A stretch of DNA of 64,000 bases from Paenibacillus shirakamiensis (GCF_017874255.1 NZ_JAGGLD010000007.1:62001-126000); one strand, 5' to 3'. Counted from the stretch's first letter, positions 42,581 through 51,398 are shown. Numbers and translations: made by a program. Notes: a model not told the origin generated them from the letters alone.

Positions 42581-44311
42581 TTAGCTGACAAGAGCGCCTT
42601 CGTCTTTCTTACGTTTTTCTACTTCCTCAGCAGCACTTTTCTTTGAAATTAGTTCCGAAAACAATTCGTCATATTCTTCCACTTGACTTATCTGAAGGAA
42701 CCCAACATCGAGTGCAGCCTTTTCTTCACGGTTAATTATTTTTTCAAACAAATTTTCTACTTTTCTATATGCTTCAGTATACTCATCCGAAACAGAGTCT
42801 TCACCGTCATTTTCACGTAATAGCTCGTATATAACTTTTGTTTTCTTATCATTTGATACATCGCCAATACCGATAGCATTTTCAAAATTCGATATTGAAC
42901 AAAAAACCCTTATATTTTCATTCGCTTTTAGAGCAAATATGTTTTTGCAGTTTGTTAGTTGTGCTTTTAATGTAGTTGAGGAGTGCTTATCATGGTTATC
43001 TACATCGTGTAATACAACATAATGAGAATTAAACTGATTAAGAACTTTCATTAACGTTGCAATTGTCGCTTTCCCTCTGGCACGTATTATATGAACGTTA
43101 TAATTTTTTTGCTTAGCAAAATGTTTAAAGGCAATATACTCAGTATCCCCTTCAACAATGACTACTTTATTTGCAAAGAAAAATTCATTCACGTATGAAT
43201 CAACATAATTTAATACCTTCATGTTTTTAATATCATTCTTACCAAACTGCTCACTGACTGATTTGAATAATTCAATAGCTTCTTTTTCACCAATCCGAAA
43301 GACTTGTATAGACGTATGCTTTTCAGATAAGTCTATCAGTATTGGGGAATGCGTCGAAATCATTAATGGCATTTTTCGACCTATTTTGTATAGTGACCGA
43401 CTTAATGCTCGTACAGCTTCGGGGTGAAGAAAAGCCTCTGGTTCATCTATTAGTAGCAATTTGTTTTCATCTTCACCCATAAGTTTTTTCTCAATCATAT
43501 TCTGAATGAGGTATATTAAACTCATTCTTTGTAATCCCGTACCTTGATTAGATAATGGCATCCCTGTTTGCTTACTACTATCAATATGGACGCTTGAACT
43601 AGTTGATTTTAGTATATCTGATGCTGAAAAACCTACACTTTCCCCGCCAGTAACATTTAATGATAAATGCTCGTTTGAGAAAAGCATTTGTAAATTTTGT
43701 GAAACATCGCTACTAACATTTTGAAGTATCTTGTCTGTATTTATTTTAATTTTTCTCAGAAATTGTGGGTAAGACTCCCGTAGTCGAGAATATTCTTGAG
43801 CTAGTAAGTAAAGTTCTCTTTCCTTTTCTGTGTCACCCTCAAATCTTTCAAGCTTTTGTAAGTCACCTTTTAATATCTCGGAGTATATATTTTGAATCAA
43901 TGCATTGATGTCGTCAGGTAACATAGATGGAGTTATGTAAAAGGGCTGATTGCTCAGGATTTTGTCCAGTTTTTCCTTCAATTCATGTCTAGCCTTAATT
44001 TCAACACCAGTTTCATCGTAAAAGGCAGGGGCGGACTCAACTTTGTATTTTTTCACAATAATGATTTTGTCATTATCGGAACCAAACTCAGCTTTCAGGA
44101 CTATTTCCTTATCTCTATCTGAAAAACAATCGTTGGGGATAGTCTTTGCTTTAGCTTCTCTCTGAAAAAAACAATTAATTGACTCTAGTATAGTAGACTT
44201 TCCCGTGTTATTTCTTCCTGTTAATATAACAATAGAATCATTAGAAAAGTCTATTGTAAAAGTATCCTTAAACACCTTGTAATTTGTCACACTAAAACTC
44301 AATAGCCTCAC
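42581..44311 (-). CDS. OLD-family ATPase/TOPRIM nuclease
   Basis: A 576-residue protein. The ATPase part has Walker A GRNNTGKS (residues ~32-39), the signature region and Walker B LLLIDEPEAFLHPEA, then STHSP. The TOPRIM part has VVIVEGDTEYIAF and VVLHDVDNHDK, the metal-binding acidic residues. Class 1 OLD proteins are ATP-coupled nucleases that act in phage defence (P2 Old-like). No UvrD-like helicase follows, so it is not a Gabija pair. It is the defence gene of cassette 2, is AT-rich, and has a terminator hairpin upstream at 44419. Confidence 0.88.
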   Translation of the reverse strand: MRLLSFSVTNYKVFKDTFTIDFSNDSIVILTGRNNTGKSTILESINCFFQREAKAKTIPNDCFSDRDKEIVLKAEFGSDNDKIIIVKKYKVESAPAFYDETGVEIKARHELKEKLDKILSNQPFYITPSMLPDDINALIQNIYSEILKGDLQKLERFEGDTEKERELYLLAQEYSRLRESYPQFLRKIKINTDKILQNVSSDVSQNLQMLFSNEHLSLNVTGGESVGFSASDILKSTSSSVHIDSSKQTGMPLSNQGTGLQRMSLIYLIQNMIEKKLMGEDENKLLLIDEPEAFLHPEAVRALSRSLYKIGRKMPLMISTHSPILIDLSEKHTSIQVFRIGEKEAIELFKSVSEQFGKNDIKNMKVLNYVDSYVNEFFFANKVVIVEGDTEYIAFKHFAKQKNYNVHIIRARGKATIATLMKVLNQFNSHYVVLHDVDNHDKHSSTTLKAQLTNCKNIFALKANENIRVFCSISNFENAIGIGDVSNDKKTKVIYELLRENDGEDSVSDEYTEAYRKVENLFEKIINREEKAALDVGFLQISQVEEYDELFSELISKKSAAEEVEKRKKDEGALVS

Positions 44312-44418
44312 CTAATACACCCCTTTCATGATTTAGGTTAATAATACCATATGTTGGTTCTTTAGTCATATATATCAAAAGTTGTCGTATTTCATCGCTA
44401 ATTCCTCACAGAATGCAA

Positions 44419-44441
44419 AAAGAGAGGCAGTACCTCTCTTT
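44419..44441 (-). terminator. Terminator-like hairpin
   Basis: AAAGAGAGG pairs with CCTCTCTTT around five bases, with five T residues on the minus strand. It directly follows the stop of the small minus-strand frame at 44440. Confidence 0.65.
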
Positions 44442-44631
44442 AGTTACGCCAATATATCTCACCACAATTAGTTTGGCTACCAAGATTAGCGAGCAATAAC
44501 CAACATATGACAAGTGACCTTGCTTCCTTCTCTAAATTTATCATTGCAGTGTCTACCTTTTGTTCCACTCTCTGCTTTACCACTATTTGTGATACGATTC
44601 TCCGCTCAATTGTGATTTGAGGTTTGTTCAT
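44440..44631 (-). CDS. Candidate 63-residue ORF crossing att site 2
   Basis: An ATG at 44631 opens a frame (MNKPQITIERRIVSQIVV … KEARSLVICWLLLANLGSQT) that ends against a good terminator. It crosses the att repeat in a frame different from rlmH. There is no ribosome site, so it may be a fusion made by cassette insertion. This is the only candidate in 44312-44792 apart from the att site. Confidence 0.3.
   Translation of the reverse strand: MNKPQITIERRIVSQIVVKQRVEQKVDTAMINLEKEARSLVICWLLLANLGSQTNCGEIYWRN
44574..44600 (-). other. SCC-like att site 2
   Basis: Twenty-three bases from GCTTTACC to GATACG are identical to the rlmH copy at 45797-45819, and 26 of 27 match overall. The minus strand encodes G-E-S-Y-H-K-stop. 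It divides cassettes 1 and 2. Confidence 0.85.
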
Positions 44632-44792
44632 AGGGGAAGATATCTTCACAATTAATGAGCGAATCCGTTAAATTTTAAATTGACAAACAAATCAATTTCA
44701 ATTAGTATTAGCTCAACAGATCTCGCCGAGCCTCTGCTTTGAAAAAAGCATGCGTAATAAGGGCGAGCCATTTTTTTATATGGGAGTAATTC

Positions 44793-45668
44793 ATGAGTGA
44801 TGCTCAGCAACCCCAAGTTAAGCCGCCGCTTCCTTATGACCAGCAATTAAATCGTTTCAAGGAGCGAGGATTAATTGTAAGTGATGATAGTGAAGCTTTA
44901 GAAATACTAAAACGAGTAAGCTATTATCGTCTAACTGCATATGCATTGACATTCAAAAAGAATGATATTTTTACACCTGGAACTACATTTGAAACCATAT
45001 ACCGCCATTACGAATTTGACAGTAAATTAAGAAATATCTTAATGGAAATAATAGAGCATGTCGAGATCGCATTTAGAACCCATATCGCACATGAAATCGC
45101 TAATAATTTTGGACCATTAGGTTATCAAAATTCTTCTCATTTTAGAAATCTGATTAATCATGAAACGTTTATTAATGAGCTGACGAAATCAATTGATAAA
45201 TCAAAAGATCCATTTATAGAATGGCATCGAACACGTTACCAAGGGCAATTTCCTTCATGGGTTGCTTTTGAAGTATTAACTTTTTCGTCTATTTCCATGC
45301 TTTATAAAAACTTATTGCTCGACAATCAAAAAAGCATCGCTAAGACGTTTTATAGAGGTTTGGATTACACTGAAATATCTAACTGGCTGCATCTTTTGAG
45401 TGTTGTTAGAAATCGCTGCGCACACTACAGCAGGCTGTTTAATCAATCGCTAAGTTTGGATATCAAATTTCGTTCAATCGATAGGAATTTGGATATAACT
45501 AATAGAACACTTTTTGCCGTTATATTTAACTTGAAGTACCTCATTAAGGATAGCATCTGGATCACTTGGGTCACTAAGCTAGAAGCATTAATAACAGAGT
45601 ACAGAGAAGTAGATATTCGATTATTGGGATTTAATGAGGAATGGCACCGATTGTTAGAAAAAAAGTGA
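44793..45668 (+). CDS. Abi-family (AbiD/AbiF-like) abortive-infection protein
   Basis: A 291-residue protein with the Abi_2 pattern: PLPYDQQLNRFKERGLIV … ILKRVSYYRLTAY near the start, FDSKLRNILMEIIEHVEIAFRTHIAHEI in the middle and the HEPN-like motif RNRCAHYSRLFN near residue 210. Such proteins stop phage growth in lactococci, probably by cleaving RNA through the R-x4-6-H motif. It is the only gene of cassette 1 and is followed by a 21-bp-stem terminator. It reads opposite to rlmH. Confidence 0.85.
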   Translation: MSDAQQPQVKPPLPYDQQLNRFKERGLIVSDDSEALEILKRVSYYRLTAYALTFKKNDIFTPGTTFETIYRHYEFDSKLRNILMEIIEHVEIAFRTHIAHEIANNFGPLGYQNSSHFRNLINHETFINELTKSIDKSKDPFIEWHRTRYQGQFPSWVAFEVLTFSSISMLYKNLLLDNQKSIAKTFYRGLDYTEISNWLHLLSVVRNRCAHYSRLFNQSLSLDIKFRSIDRNLDITNRTLFAVIFNLKYLIKDSIWITWVTKLEALITEYREVDIRLLGFNEEWHRLLEKK

Positions 45669-45701
45669 GAATGGACATTCATTCGAACAGCTCTCAATTT
45701 G

Positions 45702-45753
45702 AAAATGTGACCCGAATTAACACTTTAAAATGTTAATTCGGGTCACATTTTTT
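45702..45753 (+). terminator. Very strong terminator of the abi gene
   Basis: A 21-bp perfect stem, from AAAATGTGACCCG to CGGGTCACATTTT, around an 8-base loop, followed by T residues. Being symmetrical, it would also stop transcripts leaving rlmH. Confidence 0.92.
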
Positions 45754-45796
45754 ATACCTATATTTCATTTAATTTTACTACTAGCTCTATCTTCCG

Positions 45797-45824
45797 CTTT
45801 ACCACTATTTGTGATACGGTTCCC
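45797..45824 (-). other. SCC-like att site 1 (native rlmH 3' end)
   Basis: The minus strand GAACCGTATCACAAATAG encodes E-P-Y-H-K-stop of RlmH. From memory the staphylococcal SCC site reads GAAGCGTATCACAAATAA, which differs at two bases. It is the chromosomal edge of the array. Confidence 0.85.
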
Positions 45825-46284
45825 CCCGATTAATCTTCACCGCACGGTACACCTGCTCGACCAGCACCAAGCGCATCAGCTGATGCGGCAGGGTCATGCG
45901 TCCGAAGCTGAGCTTCGTCTGGGCGCGGCGTAGTACCTCGTCCGACAGTCCGTTGGAGCCGCCGATGACAAAGGCAATGCTGCTTGTACCGTAGGTACCC
46001 AGCTTGTCGAAGTGGGAAGCGAGTTCTTCGCTAGACCACAATTGACCGCCAATCGCAAGGGCAATGACGTAAGTCTCGGGCTTTATATGGGCCAAGATGC
46101 CTGTCCCTTCTCGCTCCTGGACTTGGCGAATTTCTGCGTCGCTCATGTTCTCGGGAGCTTTCTCATCGGGAATTTCATGGATGGATAATTTCACATAGGG
46201 CGCAAGCCGTTTACTGTACTCCGCAATGCCCTGTACTAAGTATTTTTCTTTTAACTTTCCTACACATATCATTTGTATATTCAC
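45805..46284 (-). CDS. rlmH: 23S rRNA pseudouridine-1915 N3-methyltransferase RlmH
   Basis: A 159-residue SPOUT methyltransferase: start [28 protein letters not shown]-knot [17 protein letters not shown] and the C-terminal [15 protein letters not shown] … EPYHK. It methylates pseudouridine 1915 in helix 69 of 23S rRNA. The last codons are the att site used by SCC elements in staphylococci, and the array of copies extends downstream of this gene. GC-richer than the cassettes that follow. Confidence 0.95.
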   Translation of the reverse strand: MNIQMICVGKLKEKYLVQGIAEYSKRLAPYVKLSIHEIPDEKAPENMSDAEIRQVQEREGTGILAHIKPETYVIALAIGGQLWSSEELASHFDKLGTYGTSSIAFVIGGSNGLSDEVLRRAQTKLSFGRMTLPHQLMRLVLVEQVYRAVKINRGEPYHK

Positions 46285-46387
46285 TGCACGGCCGCCCCTT
46301 TAGTTATCTTCGTTGAGGTTCATTTTAACATGTGCATCTATGCTTATAAAGGTAGCGACCTTCCGGTTAATCTCATTTCTTACATAC

Positions 46388-46597
46388 CTAGTCTACTATA
46401 GCTGGAATGATATAATCCTTGATTAGAATCCACCGATCACGGGGACTAGGAATGAATTCTGATGCAATAGCCACGACTACATCTAGCTCAGGAATACAGC
46501 AAATAACATGACCTCCATCGCCTACCGCTAAGAAAGTAACCCTTTCGTCTTCTTCCTGCCCTAACCACCAGAAATAGCCGTATTTATTAGCATTCAT
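46388..46597 (-). pseudogene. C-terminal remnant of a class-C beta-lactamase-family serine hydrolase
   Basis: Sixty-nine residues (GYFWWLGQEEDERVTFLAVG, GGHVICCIPELDVVVAIAS, IPSPRDRW, YIIPAI) match the last strand-helix part of esterase/beta-lactamase proteins (YGYxWW … GxGGQ … IPxLDLVVV). The catalytic SxxK and YxN parts are absent. Confidence 0.65.
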
Positions 46598-46781
46598 AGC
46601 TGTTGATGCTCGAATCCAACTACTTTCTTTTATAATTTAACTGAATCATTTACTAACTTGTGAAATGAATACTAAAATCTCTGCGCGATAGTTTTATATA
46701 GCATCCAATTATACAGGTAATCAATTAGTTACCTTCACTCCCGTATTTAGTCTAAGGATACAAAAAAACGGACACTAAAAA

Positions 46782-46819
46782 AGACCATGAACCCCAGCCT
46801 CTACGCCGGTTCATGGTCT
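46782..46819 (-). terminator. Terminator of aguB
   Basis: AGACCATGAACC pairs with GGTTCATGGTCT, and the minus strand continues with TTTTTT. It lies 10 bp after the stop. Confidence 0.88.
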
Positions 46820-46828
46820 CCATTTATT

Positions 46829-47704
46829 TTATACGATTTGATTCCCGTCATACGTAGCAATCGCTTTGTATAGCTCCGGTCTACGATCTCGGAACACACC
46901 CCACTCGATTCGATCTCGCTCCAGACGATCGAGGTCGAATTCTGCCACGAGTACCGTCTCTTCATCGCGTCCAGCTTCTTGAATGCGGTTGCCTTGCGGC
47001 CCTGCGATAAATGAAGAACCGTAGAAATCAATACTGGACTCTTCATCTTCTTCGCGTCCAATTCGGTTCGATGCAATGACAGGCATCAGATTCGCTGCGG
47101 CATGGCCAAGCATACACATTTGCCAATGATCCTTCGAGTCAATGTCCCCATCCTGCGGCTCAGAGCCGATTGCGGTTGGATAGAATAGCAGTTCTGCACC
47201 CATCAGAGCCATGCAGCGTGCCGCTTCCGGGTACCACTGATCCCAGCAAATACCTACGCCAATTTTGGCATATCGTGTATTCCATACTTTGAAGCCCGTA
47301 TCCCCTGGGTTAAAATAAAATTTCTCTTCATACCCTGGTCCATCTGGGATATGGCTCTTGCGATACAATCCCATCACTTCACCATCGGCATCAATCACCG
47401 CAAGCGAGTTGTACCGAGCGTAATTCTTTTTCTCGTAGAAACTAATCGGCAATACGAGTTCTAACTCTTTCGCAATAGCTTTAAAATGATTCACAGCCTT
47501 GTTTTTCTCAAGCTCCGTCGCATAGACGTAATAGTCCGCCTTCTCTTTCTGGCAAAAATACGGGGTCTCAAATAACTCCTGAATCAAAATGATTTGAGCG
47601 CCTTTTGCTGCGGCTTCACGAACCAATTTCTCCGCCTTAGCAATATTCTCATCCATATTGGTAGAGCAGCTCATTTGTGTAGCGGCTACGGTTACCTTTC
47701 TCAT
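46829..47704 (-). CDS. aguB: N-carbamoylputrescine amidase
   Basis: A 291-residue nitrilase-fold enzyme with the catalytic set Glu (LIQELFETPYF), Lys (YRKSHIPDGPGY) and Cys (GVGICWDQWYPE). The long FETPYFCQ and HIPDGPGYEEKFYF blocks are diagnostic for N-carbamoylputrescine amidase. It converts N-carbamoylputrescine to putrescine, carbon dioxide and ammonia. It follows aguA on the same strand after about 390 bp containing a tandem repeat. Confidence 0.93.
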   Translation of the reverse strand: MRKVTVAATQMSCSTNMDENIAKAEKLVREAAAKGAQIILIQELFETPYFCQKEKADYYVYATELEKNKAVNHFKAIAKELELVLPISFYEKKNYARYNSLAVIDADGEVMGLYRKSHIPDGPGYEEKFYFNPGDTGFKVWNTRYAKIGVGICWDQWYPEAARCMALMGAELLFYPTAIGSEPQDGDIDSKDHWQMCMLGHAAANLMPVIASNRIGREEDEESSIDFYGSSFIAGPQGNRIQEAGRDEETVLVAEFDLDRLERDRIEWGVFRDRRPELYKAIATYDGNQIV

Positions 47705-47982
47705 CGTACAATCACCTCGCTGTAAGATTTCAAAACAGTTATTTCAATAAAACTATGTCCATAGCTCAAAAGAACCGCCATTTATCTGCTATATTAATCT
47801 AATTTTTTATCTTCATTTTAATTATAATTATGATTTTTCATGATGATTTTTTGATCTTCACAATTTATTTATTCTCTTTTAATCTATACTTTTCTATCTT
47901 GTATCATCTTTGCTCGAAGATTTATGGTCTTCCTCTGATCATTACTCGATTTTTATCCTTACTCTAAAATCTTCACTCGCTC

Positions 47983-48031
47983 TTTACTCTTTACTCTTTA
48001 CTCTTTATTCTTTATTCTTTATTCTTTATTC
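47983..48031. repeat. Heptamer tandem repeat (7 x 7 bp)
   Basis: TTTACTC three times, then TTTATTC four times, without interruption, preceded by degenerate copies. It lies between aguA and aguB. 47705-47982 is AT-rich and gene-free. Confidence 0.9.
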
Positions 48032-48092
48032 TCCATCATCATGGCACCATACGATCCATAAGTAACACACGAGAGTTCGCGTATTTTTTAAC

Positions 48093-49124
48093 TTAACCCC
48101 GCGTACTTGCAGGCATCTGCTGCGTGGTGCAGTGGACATTGCCGCCCTCTTTAATAATCGACATGCCGTCAATCGTGCGGATGCGGCGATCAGGGAAGGT
48201 GCGCTGAAGCACGTCTTGAGCAAGACGGTCGGTCTCGGCTGCTGTTCCCCCAAAAATCGGCAAGATAATGCCGCCATTCACGAAATAGAAGTTCAAATAA
48301 CTGAGCGTCAGACGCTGATCCTCAAAGAACGTCTTGGGCGGTTGCTGAATTTCTGTGATTTGAAAAGTACGACCTTTCGCATCTCTAGCATTCCGCAATA
48401 TTTCCAAGTTTTCTTGTGTAATGGCATAGTTCTCATCTTCGGGATCATGACATACTTGAAGAACGATATGGCCCGGTGCTGCGAAGCAGGCCGCATTATC
48501 CACATGCCCATCGGTCTCATCGCCATCGAGACCTCGGTTCAGCCAGACTACGGATTGGACGTTCAGGGTTTCTTTGACCTGTTCTTCAATTTTTCCCCGG
48601 CTAAGCTCTGGATTTCGGTTCACATTCAGCAGACACTCTTCCGTAGTAAGCAGTGTCCCTTCTCCATCTACATGAATGGAGCCTCCTTCGAGTACGATAG
48701 GTACGTCCAACTGCTTCACCCCATAATGGGCTAGGAGCTGCGAGGCTACTGCATTGTCTAGATCCCAAGGCGAATATTTCCCGCCCCACGCGTTGAACTC
48801 CCAATTCACACCGGCAATCTCCTGCTGGTCATTTAAGACAAAGGTTGGACCATTATCCCGGAACCAAGCGTCATTGTGCTCAATGGCTAGTAGATCGATA
48901 TTATTTTCCGTAAAACGGGCACGAATAGCTTCAGCTTCCGCAGGGTTCACAATGACCGTCACGGGTTCGAATTCCGCAATGGCCTTAATCAGATCCTCAT
49001 ATCCTTGGGTCACTTTCGTATGATCTTCAGGATAGACCATCGAATCCTGCACTGGCCAAGAGATAAATGTACGTTCATGTAGAGCCCACTCGGGCGGCAT
49101 CGTATAACTTATATGTTCACTCAT
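48093..49124 (-). CDS. aguA: Agmatine deiminase
   Basis: About 343 residues. Guanidine-modifying family motifs are present: WFRDNGPTFVL, NWEFNAWGGKY, GGSIHVDGEGTLLTTEECLLN, GLDGDETDGHVDN and the catalytic Cys near the end (GGNVHCTTQQMP). It converts agmatine to N-carbamoylputrescine in the cytoplasm, feeding aguB. An in-frame GTG lies at 49133, and neither start has a strong ribosome site. Confidence 0.94.
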   Translation of the reverse strand: MSEHISYTMPPEWALHERTFISWPVQDSMVYPEDHTKVTQGYEDLIKAIAEFEPVTVIVNPAEAEAIRARFTENNIDLLAIEHNDAWFRDNGPTFVLNDQQEIAGVNWEFNAWGGKYSPWDLDNAVASQLLAHYGVKQLDVPIVLEGGSIHVDGEGTLLTTEECLLNVNRNPELSRGKIEEQVKETLNVQSVVWLNRGLDGDETDGHVDNAACFAAPGHIVLQVCHDPEDENYAITQENLEILRNARDAKGRTFQITEIQQPPKTFFEDQRLTLSYLNFYFVNGGIILPIFGGTAAETDRLAQDVLQRTFPDRRIRTIDGMSIIKEGGNVHCTTQQMPASTRG

Positions 49125-49278
49125 AGCATTCACTCACTTCATCATAGATTTCATCACGTATAATCTAGCTCGTCTTACCGTCTACCATCATACCTTAAAA
49201 GCACTTAACCCTCAATGATACATCCCCGTCTGGACATAGGGATTGGAAACATGGCTGGACATCTTTTTGGACATAACA

Positions 49279-49303
49279 AAAGGGCCCTCGTATAGAGCCC
49301 TTA
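49279..49303 (-). terminator. Terminator of the CxxH/CxxC gene
   Basis: AAGGGC pairs with GCCCTT, extended by inner pairs, and the minus strand continues TTTTGTTATG. It lies 27 bp after the stop. Confidence 0.7.
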
Positions 49304-49329
49304 ATCGAAATCTATGCTGAAGCGTTGCA

Positions 49330-49497
49330 TTATACCACGAGAAACACAGCAGCCTCTTCGCACTGCGAGCATTTGACAGGCGGGTCCCAGTCCGAGAATT
49401 CCGTCTCCTTCAAATCCACGATATCGGGAGCATCCTCAAATTCGTCCACGAACATATCAATCGCTAATTCTACATGATCCTTGCATACAACGTACAT
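49330..49497 (-). CDS. CxxH/CxxC small protein (BA_5709 family)
   Basis: A 55-residue protein that is easily missed because of its size. It begins MYVVCKDHVELAIDMFVDEF, with Cys-x-x-His at residues 5-8, and carries KCSQCEE (Cys-x-x-Cys) near residue 43, so the four ligands could bind zinc. This small family is typically found in the htrA-rlmH neighbourhood of Bacillales, as here. Function is unknown. GAAAGGATG lies upstream of the ATG. Confidence 0.85.
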   Translation of the reverse strand: MYVVCKDHVELAIDMFVDEFEDAPDIVDLKETEFSDWDPPVKCSQCEEAAVFLVV

Positions 49498-49611
49498 AAG
49501 TCAAAGCGCATCCTTTCTGTGCTTGCATCTTGCTAGTATGGTCATTCCGTTAAGTTTCTAGTTCTCTCTTTCAGTTCTACCATAATTGACAGCAAAAGAA
49601 AACCTCCCTGT

Positions 49612-51351
49612 TCACTTCTGCCCTTCCATTTCAAGCTCTCGCGGTGATTCGAATATAGGATTCTTAGGTAAAGGCTGTACCGCTTGTTCAAGCAACTGGT
49701 CAAGTTCATAGCGATAAGCACTGGCCTGCGCAGGTGTCCATTTTAAAGTCCGGGCCATATACTCCGTGACAGGGTTCTTCCATTTATGTACCCAATCCCT
49801 GTCAAAATAAAGCGCACCCGTACGCCGAATGAAGAAATCTGAAGGCTTCCACGCCATTTCCTCATCGATGGCATACATCAATGGAACTAGTACCTCCAGC
49901 GGAAGTAGCGCATGAGCCGCTACTGGCACTGCACGCCCCGCATGTCGCCCCGCACCTAGTCGTTCAGCCAAGCGGAAAAGCATCGACACATTGGAGCCGT
50001 ATCGCTCAGCCCAGCAGTGGGCTAATTCCGTCGATAATCCCCTGCGCTCCCCTTCTTGGGTTGCTTGCTTTAAGAACTGTGCGAACCCCGCACCACCACC
50101 CACTTGTCCTCCCGAAATAGGTAACTGCTTTGTAAGACAAATCGGATAAGTTGGACTGCCTTCCGCTTCCAGCTGCTTAGCTACCCGATTCACAACAGAC
50201 TCTGCCATCTTGCGATATCCTGTTAGCTTGCCGCCCGCAATGGTAATAAGTCCCGAGGGAGACTGCCACACCTCATCACGGCGAGAGATTTCAGAGGGTC
50301 CGCGTCCTTCTTCTGAGATGAGCGGTCTGAGTCCCGTCCAACTAGATTCGACATGATTACTCGTTAGCTGAAGCTGCGGGAACATAGCATTTACTGCATT
50401 CAAAATATAGGCTTGATCTTCCTCGAACATCCGGGGATGCGCCACATCCGCAGTATAGACGGTGTCAGTCGTTCCGACATAAGTCTTGCCCTGCCTAGGA
50501 ATAGCAAACAACATTCTTCCATCAGTATGGTCGAAGTAGATGGCCTGCCTAAGTGGGAAGAAATTCTGATCCATGACCAGATGAACACCTTTGGTCAATT
50601 GCAATTGCTTTCCCTTTTTGGAGCCATCCAGTTCGCGTAGTTGATCTACCCAAGGACCTGCGGCATTCACAATGCGCCGAGCCCGAATCTCATATTGCTT
50701 GCCACTCACAGCATCTTGAACGCGAACTCCAGTAATTTTACCTTGATCATAAAGGAACCCTTGCACTTCGGCATAATTCACGGCCTTCGTTCCTTGTCGC
50801 ACCGCCTCTTTAAGCACTTCTAACGTAAGACGAGCATCATCTGTTCGATATTCTACATATAATCCACTACCCTTTAGACCCGCTTCCTTCAATAAAGGTT
50901 CCCGCTCTAATGTATCTTGAATCGACAGCATTTTGCGGCGTTCCTCCCGCTTCACACCAGCCAAATAGTCATAAAGCCTGAGCCCCATTCTAGTAGTGAA
51001 GCGTCCAAATGTACCTCCGCGATAGATAGGCAGCAGCATCCACTCCGGGGTGGTCACGTGAGGACCGTTCTCGTATACAATCGCCCGCTCTTTTCCTACT
51101 TCAGCTACTAAGCCCACCTGAAACTGCTTCAAATACCGAAGACCGCCATGCACTAGCTTCGTCGAGCGACTCGACGTGCCCGCAGCGAAATCCTGCATCT
51201 CGAGTAGCCCCGTCTTCATGCCCCTCGAAGCTGCATCAAAGGCAATACCAGATCCCGTAATTCCCCCACCAATGACTAATACATCCAATGTGCTGCGTGC
51301 CATACTCTCCAATATTGCTCTGCGATGTAGACTTGAGAATGCCCCAGCCAT
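49612..51351 (-). CDS. glpD: Aerobic glycerol-3-phosphate dehydrogenase
   Basis: A 579-residue FAD enzyme: dinucleotide fold VLVIGGGITGSGIAFDAASRG near residue 26, TSSRSTKLVHGGLRYL, IVNAAGPWVDQL, and YVGTTDTVY with SSWTGLRPLI. It oxidises glycerol-3-phosphate to dihydroxyacetone phosphate and passes electrons to the quinone pool at the membrane. It is 110 bp after glpK with a terminator-like hairpin between, a likely antitermination point. Confidence 0.95.
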   Translation of the reverse strand: MAGAFSSLHRRAILESMARSTLDVLVIGGGITGSGIAFDAASRGMKTGLLEMQDFAAGTSSRSTKLVHGGLRYLKQFQVGLVAEVGKERAIVYENGPHVTTPEWMLLPIYRGGTFGRFTTRMGLRLYDYLAGVKREERRKMLSIQDTLEREPLLKEAGLKGSGLYVEYRTDDARLTLEVLKEAVRQGTKAVNYAEVQGFLYDQGKITGVRVQDAVSGKQYEIRARRIVNAAGPWVDQLRELDGSKKGKQLQLTKGVHLVMDQNFFPLRQAIYFDHTDGRMLFAIPRQGKTYVGTTDTVYTADVAHPRMFEEDQAYILNAVNAMFPQLQLTSNHVESSWTGLRPLISEEGRGPSEISRRDEVWQSPSGLITIAGGKLTGYRKMAESVVNRVAKQLEAEGSPTYPICLTKQLPISGGQVGGGAGFAQFLKQATQEGERRGLSTELAHCWAERYGSNVSMLFRLAERLGAGRHAGRAVPVAAHALLPLEVLVPLMYAIDEEMAWKPSDFFIRRTGALYFDRDWVHKWKNPVTEYMARTLKWTPAQASAYRYELDQLLEQAVQPLPKNPIFESPRELEMEGQK

Positions 51352-51398
51352 GCTCTCTTTCCCTCCTACCTCTAATCACGAACTTCAATATCTACGAC

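Noticed and set aside
42581..44311. Gabija or PARIS system
   Set aside because: No UvrD-type helicase or AriA/AriB partner is adjacent; the protein is a single class-1 OLD nuclease.
47983..48031. Heptamer repeats as a CRISPR array
   Set aside because: The units are 7 bp, contiguous and without spacers, and no cas genes are near.
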